Origin: an uncultured Corynebacterium sp.
Lineage (GTDB): Bacteria; Actinomycetota; Actinomycetes; Mycobacteriales; Mycobacteriaceae
Reading direction: 5' to 3'
Assembly: GCF_943914615.1 (NCBI RefSeq)
Contig: NZ_CALUCS010000002.1
Location: 106,848-170,847 of the forward strand
DNA: 64,000 nucleotides
Position 1 is the stretch's first letter. Each line of letters opens with the position of its first letter. This document shows positions 50,858-59,528 of the stretch, piece after piece. The notes beneath the pieces were generated by a model, which did not search any database, was not told the DNA's origin, and saw nothing but the letters and a program-made list of their open reading frames with translations. A program made the translations under genes and the position numbers.

Positions 50858-52195
50858 CTAGAAAGACAGGTTGTTCCGCAGCTCCCACGGCGTGATCTGC
50901 GACTGGTACTCGTACCACTCGCGCCACTTGTTACGCAGGAAGAACTCGAACACGTGCTCGCCGAGGGCATCGGCAACCAACTCGGAACGCTCCATTTCCC
51001 GCAGGGCACTGTTCAGGTCCGAAGGCAGATCCTTGTAGCCTGCAGCGATGCGCTCGCGGCGGGTCATGCGGGAAACATCCTCCTCCGCCGGGTTAGGCAG
51101 CTCGTAGCCCTCCTCAATGCCCTTCAAACCTGCGGCCAACAGCACCGAATAAGCCAGGTACGGGTTGCAGGCACTATCCGGCGAGCGGACCTCCACACGG
51201 CGGGAGGCCGCCTTGTTCTGCGTGTACATCGGCAGGCGCACCATCGCCGAGCGATTCGACGCTCCCCACGCCGCCGCCCGCGGAGCCTCATCGCCGGACG
51301 TAATGCGTTTGTAGGAGTTCACCCACTGGTTCGTCACCGCCGTGATCTCCGGGGCGTGCTCCAGAATGCCCGCGATGAAGGACTTCGCGGTGCCCGACAG
51401 GCGCAGCTCATCATCCGGGTCGTGGAAAGCGTTATTCTCCCCCTCGAACAGGGACATGTGGGTGTGCATCGCGGAACCCGCGTGCTCGTGGAAGGGCTTA
51501 GGCATGAACGTCGCGGCCACCCCATTGCGGCGAGCTACCTGCTTAATCAGGTAGCGGAAGGTCATCACGTTATCCGCCATCGTCAGGGCATCAGCGTAGC
51601 GCAGGTCGATCTCCTGCTGCCCCGGTGCGTTCTCGTGGTGAGAGAACTCCACGGAAATGCCCATGTGCTCCAGCGCGCTAATCGCGTGCGCGCGGAAAGC
51701 CGGAGCGTCGTCGGTGACCGCCTGGTCGAAGTAGCCGCCGTTATCTGTCGGCACCGGCGGATACCCCTCAGTCTCTAGCTCCTTGACCAGGAAGAACTCA
51801 ATCTCCGGGTGCACATAGCAGCTGAAGCCCTGATCCGCCGCGGCTTTCATCTGGCGGCGCAGAACCTGGCGGGGATCCGCCCAGGAAGGGGTGCCATCCG
51901 GCATCGCAATGTCGCAGAACATGCGCGCAGACAAAGCTCCATCATCTGACTTAAACGGGAAGATCTGGAACGTCGACGGGTCCGGCTGCGCAATCGTGTC
52001 CGATTCTGCGATGCGGGAAAACCCCTCAATCGCCGAGCCGTCGAAACCGATGCCCTCCTGGAAAGCCCCCTCCAGTTCCGCTGGCACCACCGCCACGGAC
52101 TTGAGGTACCCCTGGATATCCGTGAACCAAAGGCGAACGAAGCGGATGTCGCGTTCTTCCAGCGTGCGCAGAACATATTCCTGTTGGCGATTCAT
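50858..52195 (-). CDS. glnA2: Second glutamine synthetase-like enzyme GlnA2
   Basis: 445 residues, close to C. glutamicum GlnA2. It has the GS catalytic folds: GFDGSAIEGFSRI, HPEIEFFLVK and the ATP site MPKPFHEHAGSAMHTH. The adenylylation Tyr segment present in GlnA is different here (GYELPNPAEEDVSRMT), as usual for this subfamily. Its role in vivo is uncertain; some GlnA2 relatives use other amines. TACAAT ends seven bases before the ATG at 52195, so the start is leaderless; an ATG three codons upstream is less likely. It is divergent from panB. Confidence 0.93.
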   Translation of the reverse strand: MNRQQEYVLRTLEERDIRFVRLWFTDIQGYLKSVAVVPAELEGAFQEGIGFDGSAIEGFSRIAESDTIAQPDPSTFQIFPFKSDDGALSARMFCDIAMPDGTPSWADPRQVLRRQMKAAADQGFSCYVHPEIEFFLVKELETEGYPPVPTDNGGYFDQAVTDDAPAFRAHAISALEHMGISVEFSHHENAPGQQEIDLRYADALTMADNVMTFRYLIKQVARRNGVAATFMPKPFHEHAGSAMHTHMSLFEGENNAFHDPDDELRLSGTAKSFIAGILEHAPEITAVTNQWVNSYKRITSGDEAPRAAAWGASNRSAMVRLPMYTQNKAASRRVEVRSPDSACNPYLAYSVLLAAGLKGIEEGYELPNPAEEDVSRMTRRERIAAGYKDLPSDLNSALREMERSELVADALGEHVFEFFLRNKWREWYEYQSQITPWELRNNLSF

Positions 52196-52316
52196 ATCCC
52201 CCATTGTAGAAGTTCCCTGCCCGGCTGCGCCCCCGTTTGCGCTTAGGCCGCGCCACCGTTTGCACTAGTCGAAGGTAGAGCGTTTGGGGGTGTGGGCGTC
52301 ACCTAGAATGAACAGC

Positions 52317-53168
52317 ATGACTGCAACATCTGGAACATCCGGCTCCACCCCCAACGGCTACCTGGTCCCCACCAAGAAGGTGCGCATCGCCGACCTGAAG
52401 GCGCGCAAGGGCGCGGGCGAGCCGTTTGCGATGCTGACCGCCTACGACTACTCCACCGCCGTCGCGTTCGCCGAGGCGGGCGTGGAGATCATGCTGGTCG
52501 GCGATTCCGCCGCAAATGTGGTGTTTGGGTATGACGCCACCCAGCGCATCAGCATGGACGAAATGGTCTACCTGACAGCCGCCGTTGTCCGCGGCGCCGG
52601 TAATGCCGCCGTGGTCGCTGACCTGCCCTTCGGCACCTATGAGGCCTCGGATGAGCAGGCCGTGAAGGCTGCCACCGAGATGTTGCATCGCACGGGCGCA
52701 CACGCGGTGAAGATCGAAGGCGGGGTGCGGATTGCGGATCGCATTCGCGCTATTACTGACGCCGGCATCTCCGTTTGTGCGCACATCGGCTTTACTCCGC
52801 AGTCCGTCAACCAGCTGGGCGGTTTCAAGGTGCAGGGCCGCGGGGCTGGCGCCGAGCAGCTGCTGGCCGACGCCCGCGCCGTACAGGAAGCCGGTGCCGA
52901 CATGGTTGTGCTGGAGATGGTGCCCGCGGACGTGGCTGCTTCCGTGACCAAGGAGCTGGACATCCCGACGATTGGCATTGGTGCAGGTCCGGACTGCGAT
53001 GGTCAGGTTCTGGTGTGGCACGACATGGCTGCGTTCCCGGCCGGTGGGCACCGTCCGCGCTTCGCGAAGCAGTGGGCTTCGGTGGGTTCGGACCTGACGG
53101 CCGCCGCGGCTGCCTACAAGCGGGAGGTCGCTGAAGGCGAGTTCCCGGCGCAGGAGCACTGCTTCTAG
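52317..53168 (+). CDS. panB: Ketopantoate hydroxymethyltransferase PanB
   Basis: 283 residues. It makes ketopantoate from 2-oxoisovalerate and methylene-tetrahydrofolate for pantothenate and CoA. The metal- and substrate-binding parts are LTAYDYSTA, GDSAANVVFGYDAT (with the Asp ligand), HAVKIEGG and the C-terminal IGIGAGPDCDGQVLV. TAGAAT ends seven bases before the ATG at 52317 (leaderless), favouring it over the ATG nine bases upstream. panC is not adjacent. The neighbour order glnE-glnA2-panB is the same in mycobacteria. Confidence 0.95.
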   Translation: MTATSGTSGSTPNGYLVPTKKVRIADLKARKGAGEPFAMLTAYDYSTAVAFAEAGVEIMLVGDSAANVVFGYDATQRISMDEMVYLTAAVVRGAGNAAVVADLPFGTYEASDEQAVKAATEMLHRTGAHAVKIEGGVRIADRIRAITDAGISVCAHIGFTPQSVNQLGGFKVQGRGAGAEQLLADARAVQEAGADMVVLEMVPADVAASVTKELDIPTIGIGAGPDCDGQVLVWHDMAAFPAGGHRPRFAKQWASVGSDLTAAAAAYKREVAEGEFPAQEHCF

Positions 53169-53489
53169 GCCTGCTGGCCCCACACCCCATCTCCTCGCCT
53201 GCCGGTCCCCAGTCGAGTCGGTCACACCAGCCCCACGGTTCACTCTGACCCCCTCCGGGCAGGCTTGTGCCCCCTCCCAAAGCGCCAAATGTCGTTAAAG
53301 TGGGAATTCGTCCTCCCGAAAAAATATTTCCAGAAACTAAAACCGTCCTGACCTGCAGATTTGCAGTAATCGCAATCGTTACCAGTAACGTATTCCCACT
53401 TTAACGACATTTAGCGCGCCAGCCACCACGCCCACGCCACCGCCAGCTACCGCGAACCCCCACCACACCCACACCACTGCCAGCCACCA
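53169..53489. other. Intergenic region between panB and the orphan membrane gene
   Basis: About 320 bases between convergent genes. It carries palindromic element copy B (53288-53411) and, on its right, GC-rich degenerate repeats of CCACC/GCCAGC type (53412-53490). No gene and no ordinary terminator seen; the element itself might serve as one. Confidence 0.7.
53288..53411 (-). repeat. Palindromic intergenic element, copy B (124 bp)
   Basis: Arms AATGTCGTTAAAGTGGGAAT at both ends (23 of 24 pair, counting an extension). GCAGGTCA is on the minus strand (53349-53356), exactly 55 bases from the right end. Reversed relative to copies A, C and D. Confidence 0.88.
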
Positions 53490-54182
53490 CTAGCTTCGCT
53501 CAGAAATGTAAACCTTAAGCCGAACCGGCATGCCGCCGCCAGGCGAGTTTTCTAAATCCATCCCTATACTTTCTCGAATATATTCTGGCCTCTCCCCAAA
53601 ATGAAAATGGGGATTTAACGAAAACTTTTTCCCTCCCTTTACAGCATAAATACCGGAATCCACATAGCCACCACAGAGGATTGATTTCTCCTGCTTGTCA
53701 TCCCCCTGATCCCTACATCCCACAAGGTCATACTGCATTAACTCTGGGTCACTAGACAAAGCGTCTTGGACCTCTTGATGGTACTTCTCCAAAAATGTCT
53801 TCTTGGTGTGATCCATTCTCACTGTGTTTATTGGAGAATCCTCCGTCACCATTGGAACCGCCCTTCCGTTCCCGTATTTATCCAGCGCGTAGATCCTGGA
53901 GGATATCTCACCCGGGAACAGCACTAATTTGAAGGACAACGGAACAGATATCACGTATATCGAAAAGGACAGAGCAAAGAAAACTGCCCACATACGGGAT
54001 TGTCTGCCGGGGTTCTTTTTTCTCCAAATCGATCTGGAAATCAAAATTATGATTGCCGCCCAGGCCATAATGCTGGACAGAACAGTAAAGAGGATCAACC
54101 CGTGAAAGATAAGGCTTAAGACATTAGCCCCTGGGGCAACATCAGAGACGTCAAAAGTCCGATAGAAAACATTTACGTCCAC
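53490..54182 (-). CDS. Orphan membrane protein, AT-rich
   Basis: 230 residues. Two transmembrane helices near the N-terminus (about 22-48 and 65-88) are followed by an outside domain with several Cys (LVGCRDQ, SILCGGY) and His-rich HFHFGERPEY. I recognise no family. Codon use is clearly more AT-rich than in the neighbours, with many AAA, ATA and TTT codons, so it was probably acquired by transfer. It stands alone beside a palindromic element. Confidence 0.7.
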   Translation of the reverse strand: MDVNVFYRTFDVSDVAPGANVLSLIFHGLILFTVLSSIMAWAAIIILISRSIWRKKNPGRQSRMWAVFFALSFSIYVISVPLSFKLVLFPGEISSRIYALDKYGNGRAVPMVTEDSPINTVRMDHTKKTFLEKYHQEVQDALSSDPELMQYDLVGCRDQGDDKQEKSILCGGYVDSGIYAVKGGKKFSLNPHFHFGERPEYIRESIGMDLENSPGGGMPVRLKVYISERS

Positions 54183-54282
54183 ACGCTTTTAGCCCCTTTA
54201 TTATGCCTGCACATAGTGACCTGCCTTGAACTGCGCGTTTGATCAACACTTAGGACAGTACAACAATGCTGGGCGGTTGGGG

Positions 54283-54660
54283 TTAGATGGCGTCCAGAAT
54301 AACGAAGATGGCAGCGACCACGCCGCAGATCAGGACAGCCGCAGTCACCGCGACGACCGAACCGACGTTTGCGGTGAGACGTTCGGCGCGCAGGCCGGCG
54401 CTGAAGCGTAGGTAGCGGCGGCGTTGGGTCAGCAGAATTAGCGCCGCGAGCAGCATCAACACCCCGGCCGCGGGCAAGACGATCACGCCGTAGCGGCCGA
54501 TCCACCGGAACAGCAGAGCGCTGACGACCAACAGCGCCAGCAAGGTGCGCTGCCACGACAGGCTGGTGCGCTCCGGCTGAAGCCCCAGGTCAGAGTGCGG
54601 GCGCTCGGGCACCTCCCGCGCTGCCCCACGCGCCTCCCGCGCAGCCTGTGGGCGTGTCAC
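54283..54660 (-). CDS. DUF202 membrane protein
   Basis: 125 residues from a GTG. Three transmembrane helices with the DUF202 start motif LQPERTSLSWQRTLLALLV. The N-terminal 25 residues are Arg/Ala/Glu-rich and not conserved. The start codon directly follows the stop of the next DUF202 gene, so the two are read as an operon. Function unknown. Confidence 0.82.
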   Translation of the reverse strand: MTRPQAAREARGAAREVPERPHSDLGLQPERTSLSWQRTLLALLVVSALLFRWIGRYGVIVLPAAGVLMLLAALILLTQRRRYLRFSAGLRAERLTANVGSVVAVTAAVLICGVVAAIFVILDAI

Positions 54661-55059
54661 TTACAGTTCCATCCCGAAGTCACCGAAGATCACAAACCCC
54701 AGCACAACCGCACAGGCCACCACGGCCACGCCCGCCAGGAAGGGCACGATCGCGGGCACGGGCAGGGCCTTCCCGGTCCGCATGGCACGCTCCACTCGCA
54801 GCCACCGCACCGCCGCCCCCAGGCCGATCAGCATGCCGACGATCAGCACCAGCACAGCCGCGGCGCTCCACAGATGTTCGGGCACATTCGGCGAGCGGAA
54901 CGCCTCCAGCGCCACCCCGCCGGCCAGAAACGCCAGGCTGGTGCGGATCCACGCCAGGAAGGTGCGCTCGTTCGCCAGAGTGAAGCGCGGGTCCGGCTCC
55001 TCTCCCTCCGGCAGTAGAGTCCGCGCCAGCCACGAACGCTCGGAGTCCTTAGTCGTCAT
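54661..55059 (-). CDS. DUF202 (YidH-like) membrane protein
   Basis: 132 residues, three helices. The family motif reads LANERTFLAWIRTSLAFLAGG. Pairs of DUF202 proteins (YidH/YidG type) are common in Actinobacteria; this gene and the one after it form such a pair. The 5' end overlaps the preceding small gene by 11 bases. Function unknown. Confidence 0.87.
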   Translation of the reverse strand: MTTKDSERSWLARTLLPEGEEPDPRFTLANERTFLAWIRTSLAFLAGGVALEAFRSPNVPEHLWSAAAVLVLIVGMLIGLGAAVRWLRVERAMRTGKALPVPAIVPFLAGVAVVACAVVLGFVIFGDFGMEL

Positions 55060-55237
55060 CTTCCGCGTCGTATTCCTCGGCCTCCTTGGTGCGCTGCTGC
55101 GCGGTCTCGATAGCGGCCTCGGCCTCCTCGCGCGAGTCGTATGGCCCCATGCGGCTATCCCACGCGCTGTCCTTGCCCTGGCTCACCTGGCCGGTCTTCG
55201 TATCGTAGTACCACTTTTGCGCATCATTTTCGCTCAT
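55049..55237 (-). CDS. Small conserved SPOR-like protein
   Basis: 62 residues. It begins MSENDAQKWYYDTKTGQV and has MGPYDSREEAEAAIE, a pattern common in short actinobacterial proteins that aligns with one repeat of a SPOR-like fold. The C-terminus is acidic (EEYDAEDDD). It lies 38 bases after the ribonuclease stop counted on the opposite reading of the operon and overlaps the DUF202 gene, suggesting one transcript. Confidence 0.72.
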   Translation of the reverse strand: MSENDAQKWYYDTKTGQVSQGKDSAWDSRMGPYDSREEAEAAIETAQQRTKEAEEYDAEDDD

Positions 55238-55275
55238 AAAGTCATGTGTACCACACGCGCCGGACAGCCCCCGCC

Positions 55276-56790
55276 CTAATCGGCTGGCCAGGCGAAACGT
55301 ACCTTCCGCGCTGCGGGTTCGGCTTCGATCAGGGTTACTTTAATTGTTGACGCCTCGTCTGGGCCGCCCACACAAGTCGTCAAGATGGGCGGCTCTTCGA
55401 CCAGGATTTTCGCCTTGTCTCCGCCGTCGCTGTTGAGCACCGTCGCGTTGAAGTTCTGGCCGACCCACGGTTGCAGGACGACCGCCTCGGTGAGTTTCAG
55501 GCAGGCGCGGTCGACGGCGCTGGCCGTCTGGCCGCTGGATTTCATGGTGCTGAGGACCTGGTCGACGTTGGCCGTCACCCACTCCGGGATGGGCTGAGAG
55601 CTGGCGATGGCTAGGCAGATTTCCGTGGCGAAGCGATCCACCAGTCGGCGCAGGGGCGCGGTGACGTGGGCGTAGTGGCCGCCGATGCCGGCGTGGATGC
55701 TGGGCTCAGACTCGCCAGCTTCAGCACTCCCGCCGGCCAGGCCGAACTGCTGATACCCCGCCCCGCGCAGGAGACTCTGCGCGTCGCGCATGAGTGCCAT
55801 GCCGCGCGGCGTGGAGGCGTCAATATCAGCGAGTAACTCCCCGATCGGGCGACCGGAGCGATCGAACCCCAAGGCGTGCGCGGAGTGGTCGAAGGCCGCG
55901 ATTTCCTTGTCTCCGGCGGGCGGCAGGGTGCGCAGGATGCCCACGCCCGCGCGCACCATCATCTCGCCCGCGCACATGCCCGCCAGCAGGGACAGCTCGG
56001 AGTTGAAGTCGTTCATCTCCTGGCGTTCGTCGATGCCCAGCACATAGCGCTCGGTGCCGTCGTCGGACTGGGTGCGCTCCACGGAGATCGAAGGCAAACG
56101 CAGGTTGATAGCCTTACGCCGCAGGTCAGAGCGCTGGCGCGCCCGGCCAACCTCCGGCAACTGGGCGATGGCGGGGTGCAGCGTGCCGCCGTGCATGTCC
56201 GTCTCGACCTCGGTGTAGTCGAAGCGCTTCACGGAACGGATCAGCGCGCGGTAAACGGTAAAATCCGCGACCTCACCATCGGCGCGCAGCAGAATATCCC
56301 ACACCACGGCCGGGCGGGTCTGGTCGGGCAGCAGCGAGGCGCTGCCCTCCGAGAGCTCCGCCGGGTGCAGGCGGGTCGGCTCGTCGGGCAGGTACATCGT
56401 CTGTCCGCGCTGCAGGGATTCCGCCATCAGCGGCCCGGCCGGGTCCACGAAGGCGGCGACGTCCGCGATGGCGTACAGCACTCGCCACCGGGCGGCGCCA
56501 TCGCCAGCATCGCCCGTGCCAGCGCCATCGCCAGCATCGCCCGTGCCAGCGCCAGCCCCGCCGCCCGCGCCTTCACCCGGCGCGTCCTGGATATTCACCG
56601 CCTGGTCCAAGTCCATCGAACCCGCCGGGTCGATGGTCACAAATGGAATGTCCCGCAGGTCGCGGCGCTGGTCGGCGTGCCGGTCGGTGGCCCGCAGTGC
56701 GTCGGCGTGGACGTCCTCCGGGAAGCGTTCCGGCAGTTTGAATTCCTCGGCGATGGCGCGGAAGTTCAGCTCGGCGGCGAAAAGTTTCAT
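55276..56790 (-). CDS. RNB-domain ribonuclease (RNase II/R family)
   Basis: 504 residues. The RNB catalytic core is TIDPAGSMDLDQAVNI near residue 50, with Asp residues that bind magnesium, followed by YAIADVAAFVDPAG and later GHYAHVTAPLRRLVDR. The cold-shock and S1 RNA-binding domains of full RNase II/R are missing, as in the short actinobacterial form. A Gly/Ala/Asp insertion of about 28 residues directly after the catalytic motif is coded by a perfect 27-base tandem repeat (56495-56548). It degrades RNA 3' to 5'. Its start is about 95 bases from the rnpB 3' end. Confidence 0.9.
   Translation of the reverse strand: MKLFAAELNFRAIAEEFKLPERFPEDVHADALRATDRHADQRRDLRDIPFVTIDPAGSMDLDQAVNIQDAPGEGAGGGAGAGTGDAGDGAGTGDAGDGAARWRVLYAIADVAAFVDPAGPLMAESLQRGQTMYLPDEPTRLHPAELSEGSASLLPDQTRPAVVWDILLRADGEVADFTVYRALIRSVKRFDYTEVETDMHGGTLHPAIAQLPEVGRARQRSDLRRKAINLRLPSISVERTQSDDGTERYVLGIDERQEMNDFNSELSLLAGMCAGEMMVRAGVGILRTLPPAGDKEIAAFDHSAHALGFDRSGRPIGELLADIDASTPRGMALMRDAQSLLRGAGYQQFGLAGGSAEAGESEPSIHAGIGGHYAHVTAPLRRLVDRFATEICLAIASSQPIPEWVTANVDQVLSTMKSSGQTASAVDRACLKLTEAVVLQPWVGQNFNATVLNSDGGDKAKILVEEPPILTTCVGGPDEASTIKVTLIEAEPAARKVRFAWPAD
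56495..56548. repeat. 27-bp perfect tandem repeat in the ribonuclease gene
   Basis: GCGCCATCGCCAGCATCGCC plus CGTGCCA occurs twice without a mismatch (56495-56521, 56522-56548). It encodes two TGDAGDGA-type units of nine residues, so copy-number change keeps the frame. Confidence 0.92.
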
Positions 56791-56884
56791 GACTCCAAGA
56801 GTGGCACAACCGCCCCGCCCCGGCCACGTACCCGGCCACGGACCCAACCGGGCAACTCCCACAACCCCTGCCAAAAAATTTTTG

Positions 56885-57351
56885 CGCCGAGACGGCCTAT
56901 GAGCCGGATTCTGTCCTATCCCCTGCCCACTCCGCTGCACCGCGTGGGCACGCGAAGAAAGCGTGGGACGAGGCGATCATCCATCTGAGCCCACCATTGC
57001 TGGCGGCTTCAAGCGGCCTACCTGCTCATTGTTGGGCGGGCAGCCCTAGAGCTACGCCGCACGCTTGTGCACCATCTGGGATGGCGCGCGTGCGGGCACC
57101 TTGACCTTGCTCCCGGTGGGGTTTACCTAGCCACCCCAGTCGCCTGGGGTGCTGGTGCGCTCTTACCGCACCTTTTCACCCTTACCCGCGCGTGGCGGGC
57201 GGTTTGTTTTCTGTGGCACTGTTCCCGCGGGTCGCCCCGGGTTGCTGTTAGCAACCACCGTTGCCCTGTGGAGTCCGGACTTTCCTCCGCGCCCGGCCTG
57301 CCCCGTGTGCGGGGTGGTTCCGCGCGCCGCGATCGCCCGGCCGTCTCGACA
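56885..57351 (-). ncRNA. rnpB: RNase P RNA
   Basis: The minus strand contains the conserved type A RNase P RNA parts: AGTCCGGACTCCACAGGGCA near the 5' side, GGTAAGGGTGAAAAGGTGCG and GGTAAGAGCGCACC in the middle, and ACAGAATCCGGCTCATAGGC at the 3' end. The two ends pair (CGAGACGGCC with GGCCGTCTCG) as helix P1. It cuts the 5' leader from tRNAs. A TAGAGT -10 box at 57359-57364 overlaps the stop codon of the upstream gene, so rnpB has its own promoter. A run of T follows the 3' end. Confidence 0.96.
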
Positions 57352-57361
57352 AGGGTTAACT

Positions 57362-58723
57362 CTAGCGCACGGGTTCTCCATCGAGGAAGTGCGTATCGTT
57401 GACCCGTCGCACCACGGCGCTGTCTTTGTTGCTGCCTTTATTATTGACGCCCACTTCTCCCCCGGAACCATCCGAACCATCTGGGAAGATTTCGATGACG
57501 CTCAAGCCTGCCAGGTCCAGGTGCAGCGTGCGGTACAGTGCGCCGCTTGCACAGAGGGCGTGGCGCAGGATGGATTTGATGGGCGTGACATGGCTGACTA
57601 GCACGACGTCCTCGCCGGGGTGGTTGCGGGCCACGTCGCGGAGAAAGGGGCGCACGCGGGCGAGCACGTCGTCGGGGCTTTCGCCTCCGCTGGGGGCGGC
57701 GGCGCTGTCCCAGAAGCAGGCGTCGTGCTCGAGGGGGAATTCGTCCATGACCTCGGCGAAGGTGCGGCCTTCCCAGTCGCCAAAGTTCATTTCGATCAGA
57801 GCTTCGGTCACGTGAACGCGCGGCTTGGTGGCAAGTGCCTCGGCCACGGCCTCCGCGGTCTGGCGGGTGCGTTTCAGCGGGGAGCTGTAGATCGCCACCG
57901 GGCCAGCGTTGCTTCCCGCACTAGCGTTGCCACCAGCGCCGCCTGCCAGCTGCCCGGCCACGTAGGCTGCGGCCCGGCGGGCCTGCTCGCGCCCGTGGGA
58001 GGTCAGCTCCGGGTCGGAGAGCCCGGAGAACTGCTTCTGCACGCTCATCTCCGTCTGCCCGTGCCGCAGCACCCACAGGCGGGTCGGCTTCCCGCCGGGG
58101 TGCCATTCCGGCGCGCTCGCGGCGTCAGTCACGGCCTCCGCGCCCGTGCTCTCATTGCCCGAAGCGCCCGCAGCGCCCGCAGCCTCTGCAGGCCCCGACG
58201 GGGCAGGTGCACCCGCACCCGCCGGCGCGACATCCCCGCCAGTCTCGGCTGAGTCGGCGGCGGGTTGGAACGAGAGGGCGTCATCAAACCAGCGACCCCC
58301 AATCCCATCATCCATGGCGCGATTGGCCAGCTCGTCTGCGCGCTTGTTCTGCGCGCGCGGCACCCAGTTGTAGGTGACGGCGGCTAGGGTCGCTTCCAGC
58401 TCCTTGACCCGCGCGGCCAGGGGCTTCATGTCGGGGTGCTTGATTTTCCAGCGGCCGCTCATCTGCTCTACGACGAGCTTGGAATCCATGCGCACCTGGA
58501 CCTCCAGGTCCGCGGCGACGCCCCCGCGGATTTTCGCCACCTCGATGGCCAGCTCCAGAGCATTGATGAGCCCCTGGTACTCCGCCACATTATTCGTGGC
58601 CTTGGCGATGAACTCCCAGCGTGCGGCTACTTCCTGGTCGCCCTCCAGAACCGAACTGCCACAACCGGCGATGCCCGGGTTACCGCGGGATCCTCCGTCG
58701 CATTCCACGTCTAAGCGCATCAT
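57362..58723 (-). CDS. Fused RNase HI and CobC-type phosphatase
   Basis: 453 residues. The N-terminal half is RNase HI: LDVECDGGSRGNPG (catalytic Asp), NNVAEYQGLINAL (Glu) and RMDSKLVVEQM (Asp). The C-terminal half is a histidine phosphatase with LWVLRHGQTEMS and ALIEMNFGDWEGRTFAEV, like alpha-ribazole phosphatase CobC. Mycobacterial Rv2228c has the same fusion. The two parts are joined by a 45-residue Ala/Gly/Pro linker (APAPSGPAEAAGAAGASG within it). It is third in a Nif3-zinc ribbon-RNase H operon. The CobC half would act just after CobT, encoded at 14487. Confidence 0.92.
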   Translation of the reverse strand: MMRLDVECDGGSRGNPGIAGCGSSVLEGDQEVAARWEFIAKATNNVAEYQGLINALELAIEVAKIRGGVAADLEVQVRMDSKLVVEQMSGRWKIKHPDMKPLAARVKELEATLAAVTYNWVPRAQNKRADELANRAMDDGIGGRWFDDALSFQPAADSAETGGDVAPAGAGAPAPSGPAEAAGAAGASGNESTGAEAVTDAASAPEWHPGGKPTRLWVLRHGQTEMSVQKQFSGLSDPELTSHGREQARRAAAYVAGQLAGGAGGNASAGSNAGPVAIYSSPLKRTRQTAEAVAEALATKPRVHVTEALIEMNFGDWEGRTFAEVMDEFPLEHDACFWDSAAAPSGGESPDDVLARVRPFLRDVARNHPGEDVVLVSHVTPIKSILRHALCASGALYRTLHLDLAGLSVIEIFPDGSDGSGGEVGVNNKGSNKDSAVVRRVNDTHFLDGEPVR

Positions 58724-58768
58724 CCATCACCCTCGTCTTGGCCCTCGTTCTGTCGTCTTCAGGTCACT

Positions 58769-59515
58769 CTATCGCAGCAGCAGGACATTACATTCAGGGC
58801 ACCGTGGCACTTCCCCGCTGCCGTCTGCTGCCAGCTTGTCGATCTCCTTCAGGGACAGCGGATCTAGCTCCATGAAGCACGCCTGGCACGTCCGACCCTT
58901 CAGCGGCGCGGCCCCCACCCCGTGCTCGGCGAGCTGCTGATCGTAGGCCTGCAGCAGCTCCGCGTTCGTGTCTTCCAACGCCGTCCGCCGCTGGGTCAGC
59001 CGGGCCTTGATGGCGGAAATGTCGGCCTCCAGGGCGTTGGTCGCGCGGTCCAGGTCGGTCTGCGCGGCGGCGATGTCCTCGTCGATCTGCGCATGCGTCT
59101 GGTCGTCGGCCTCGTCGGCGGCGGAGTTGGCTCCGCTGAACATGGACTGCACCTTCACGGAGCGTTCCAGCCGCCCCTCCAGATCCTGCAGCCGGTCGCG
59201 GGTGCTGCGCAGGTCGTGCTTCAGGTCGCGCCGCCGCTCGGGGTCGGTCTGAGAGTTCAGCCCCGCCACGTTCGCCCGCTCACGTTCCTTGAGCTTCACC
59301 ACGTCCTGGCGCAGGCGCATCAAGGTCGCCTGGTCGCTCCTGACCTGCGCGTTGTTCAGCACCTGCTGGCGGCGCTCCTCGCGCTTCTGAGCCTGCAGTT
59401 CCTCCAGCTTCGCCTGCTCCGGCAGCGAGTCCAGCCGCGCCTGCGCGATGCCCAGCTCCTCCTGGTCGCGCGCTAGGTCTGCCAGGTTCTTTCGGTCGTC
59501 GGTCGTCCAGCGCAT
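58769..59515 (-). CDS. Coiled-coil zinc-ribbon protein (Rv2229c/CT398 type)
   Basis: 248 residues. A long antiparallel coiled coil fills residues 5-190, and the C-terminus forms a zinc ribbon with CQACFMEL and CPECNVLLLR (four Cys). The family is conserved beside nif3 in Actinobacteria; proposed roles include nucleic-acid or flagellar/secretion-linked binding, none certain. A GAGGAC site lies before the ATG. It starts 13 bases after the nif3 stop. Confidence 0.87.
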   Translation of the reverse strand: MRWTTDDRKNLADLARDQEELGIAQARLDSLPEQAKLEELQAQKREERRQQVLNNAQVRSDQATLMRLRQDVVKLKERERANVAGLNSQTDPERRRDLKHDLRSTRDRLQDLEGRLERSVKVQSMFSGANSAADEADDQTHAQIDEDIAAAQTDLDRATNALEADISAIKARLTQRRTALEDTNAELLQAYDQQLAEHGVGAAPLKGRTCQACFMELDPLSLKEIDKLAADGSGEVPRCPECNVLLLR

Positions 59516-59528
59516 CGCAGTTGTCCTC

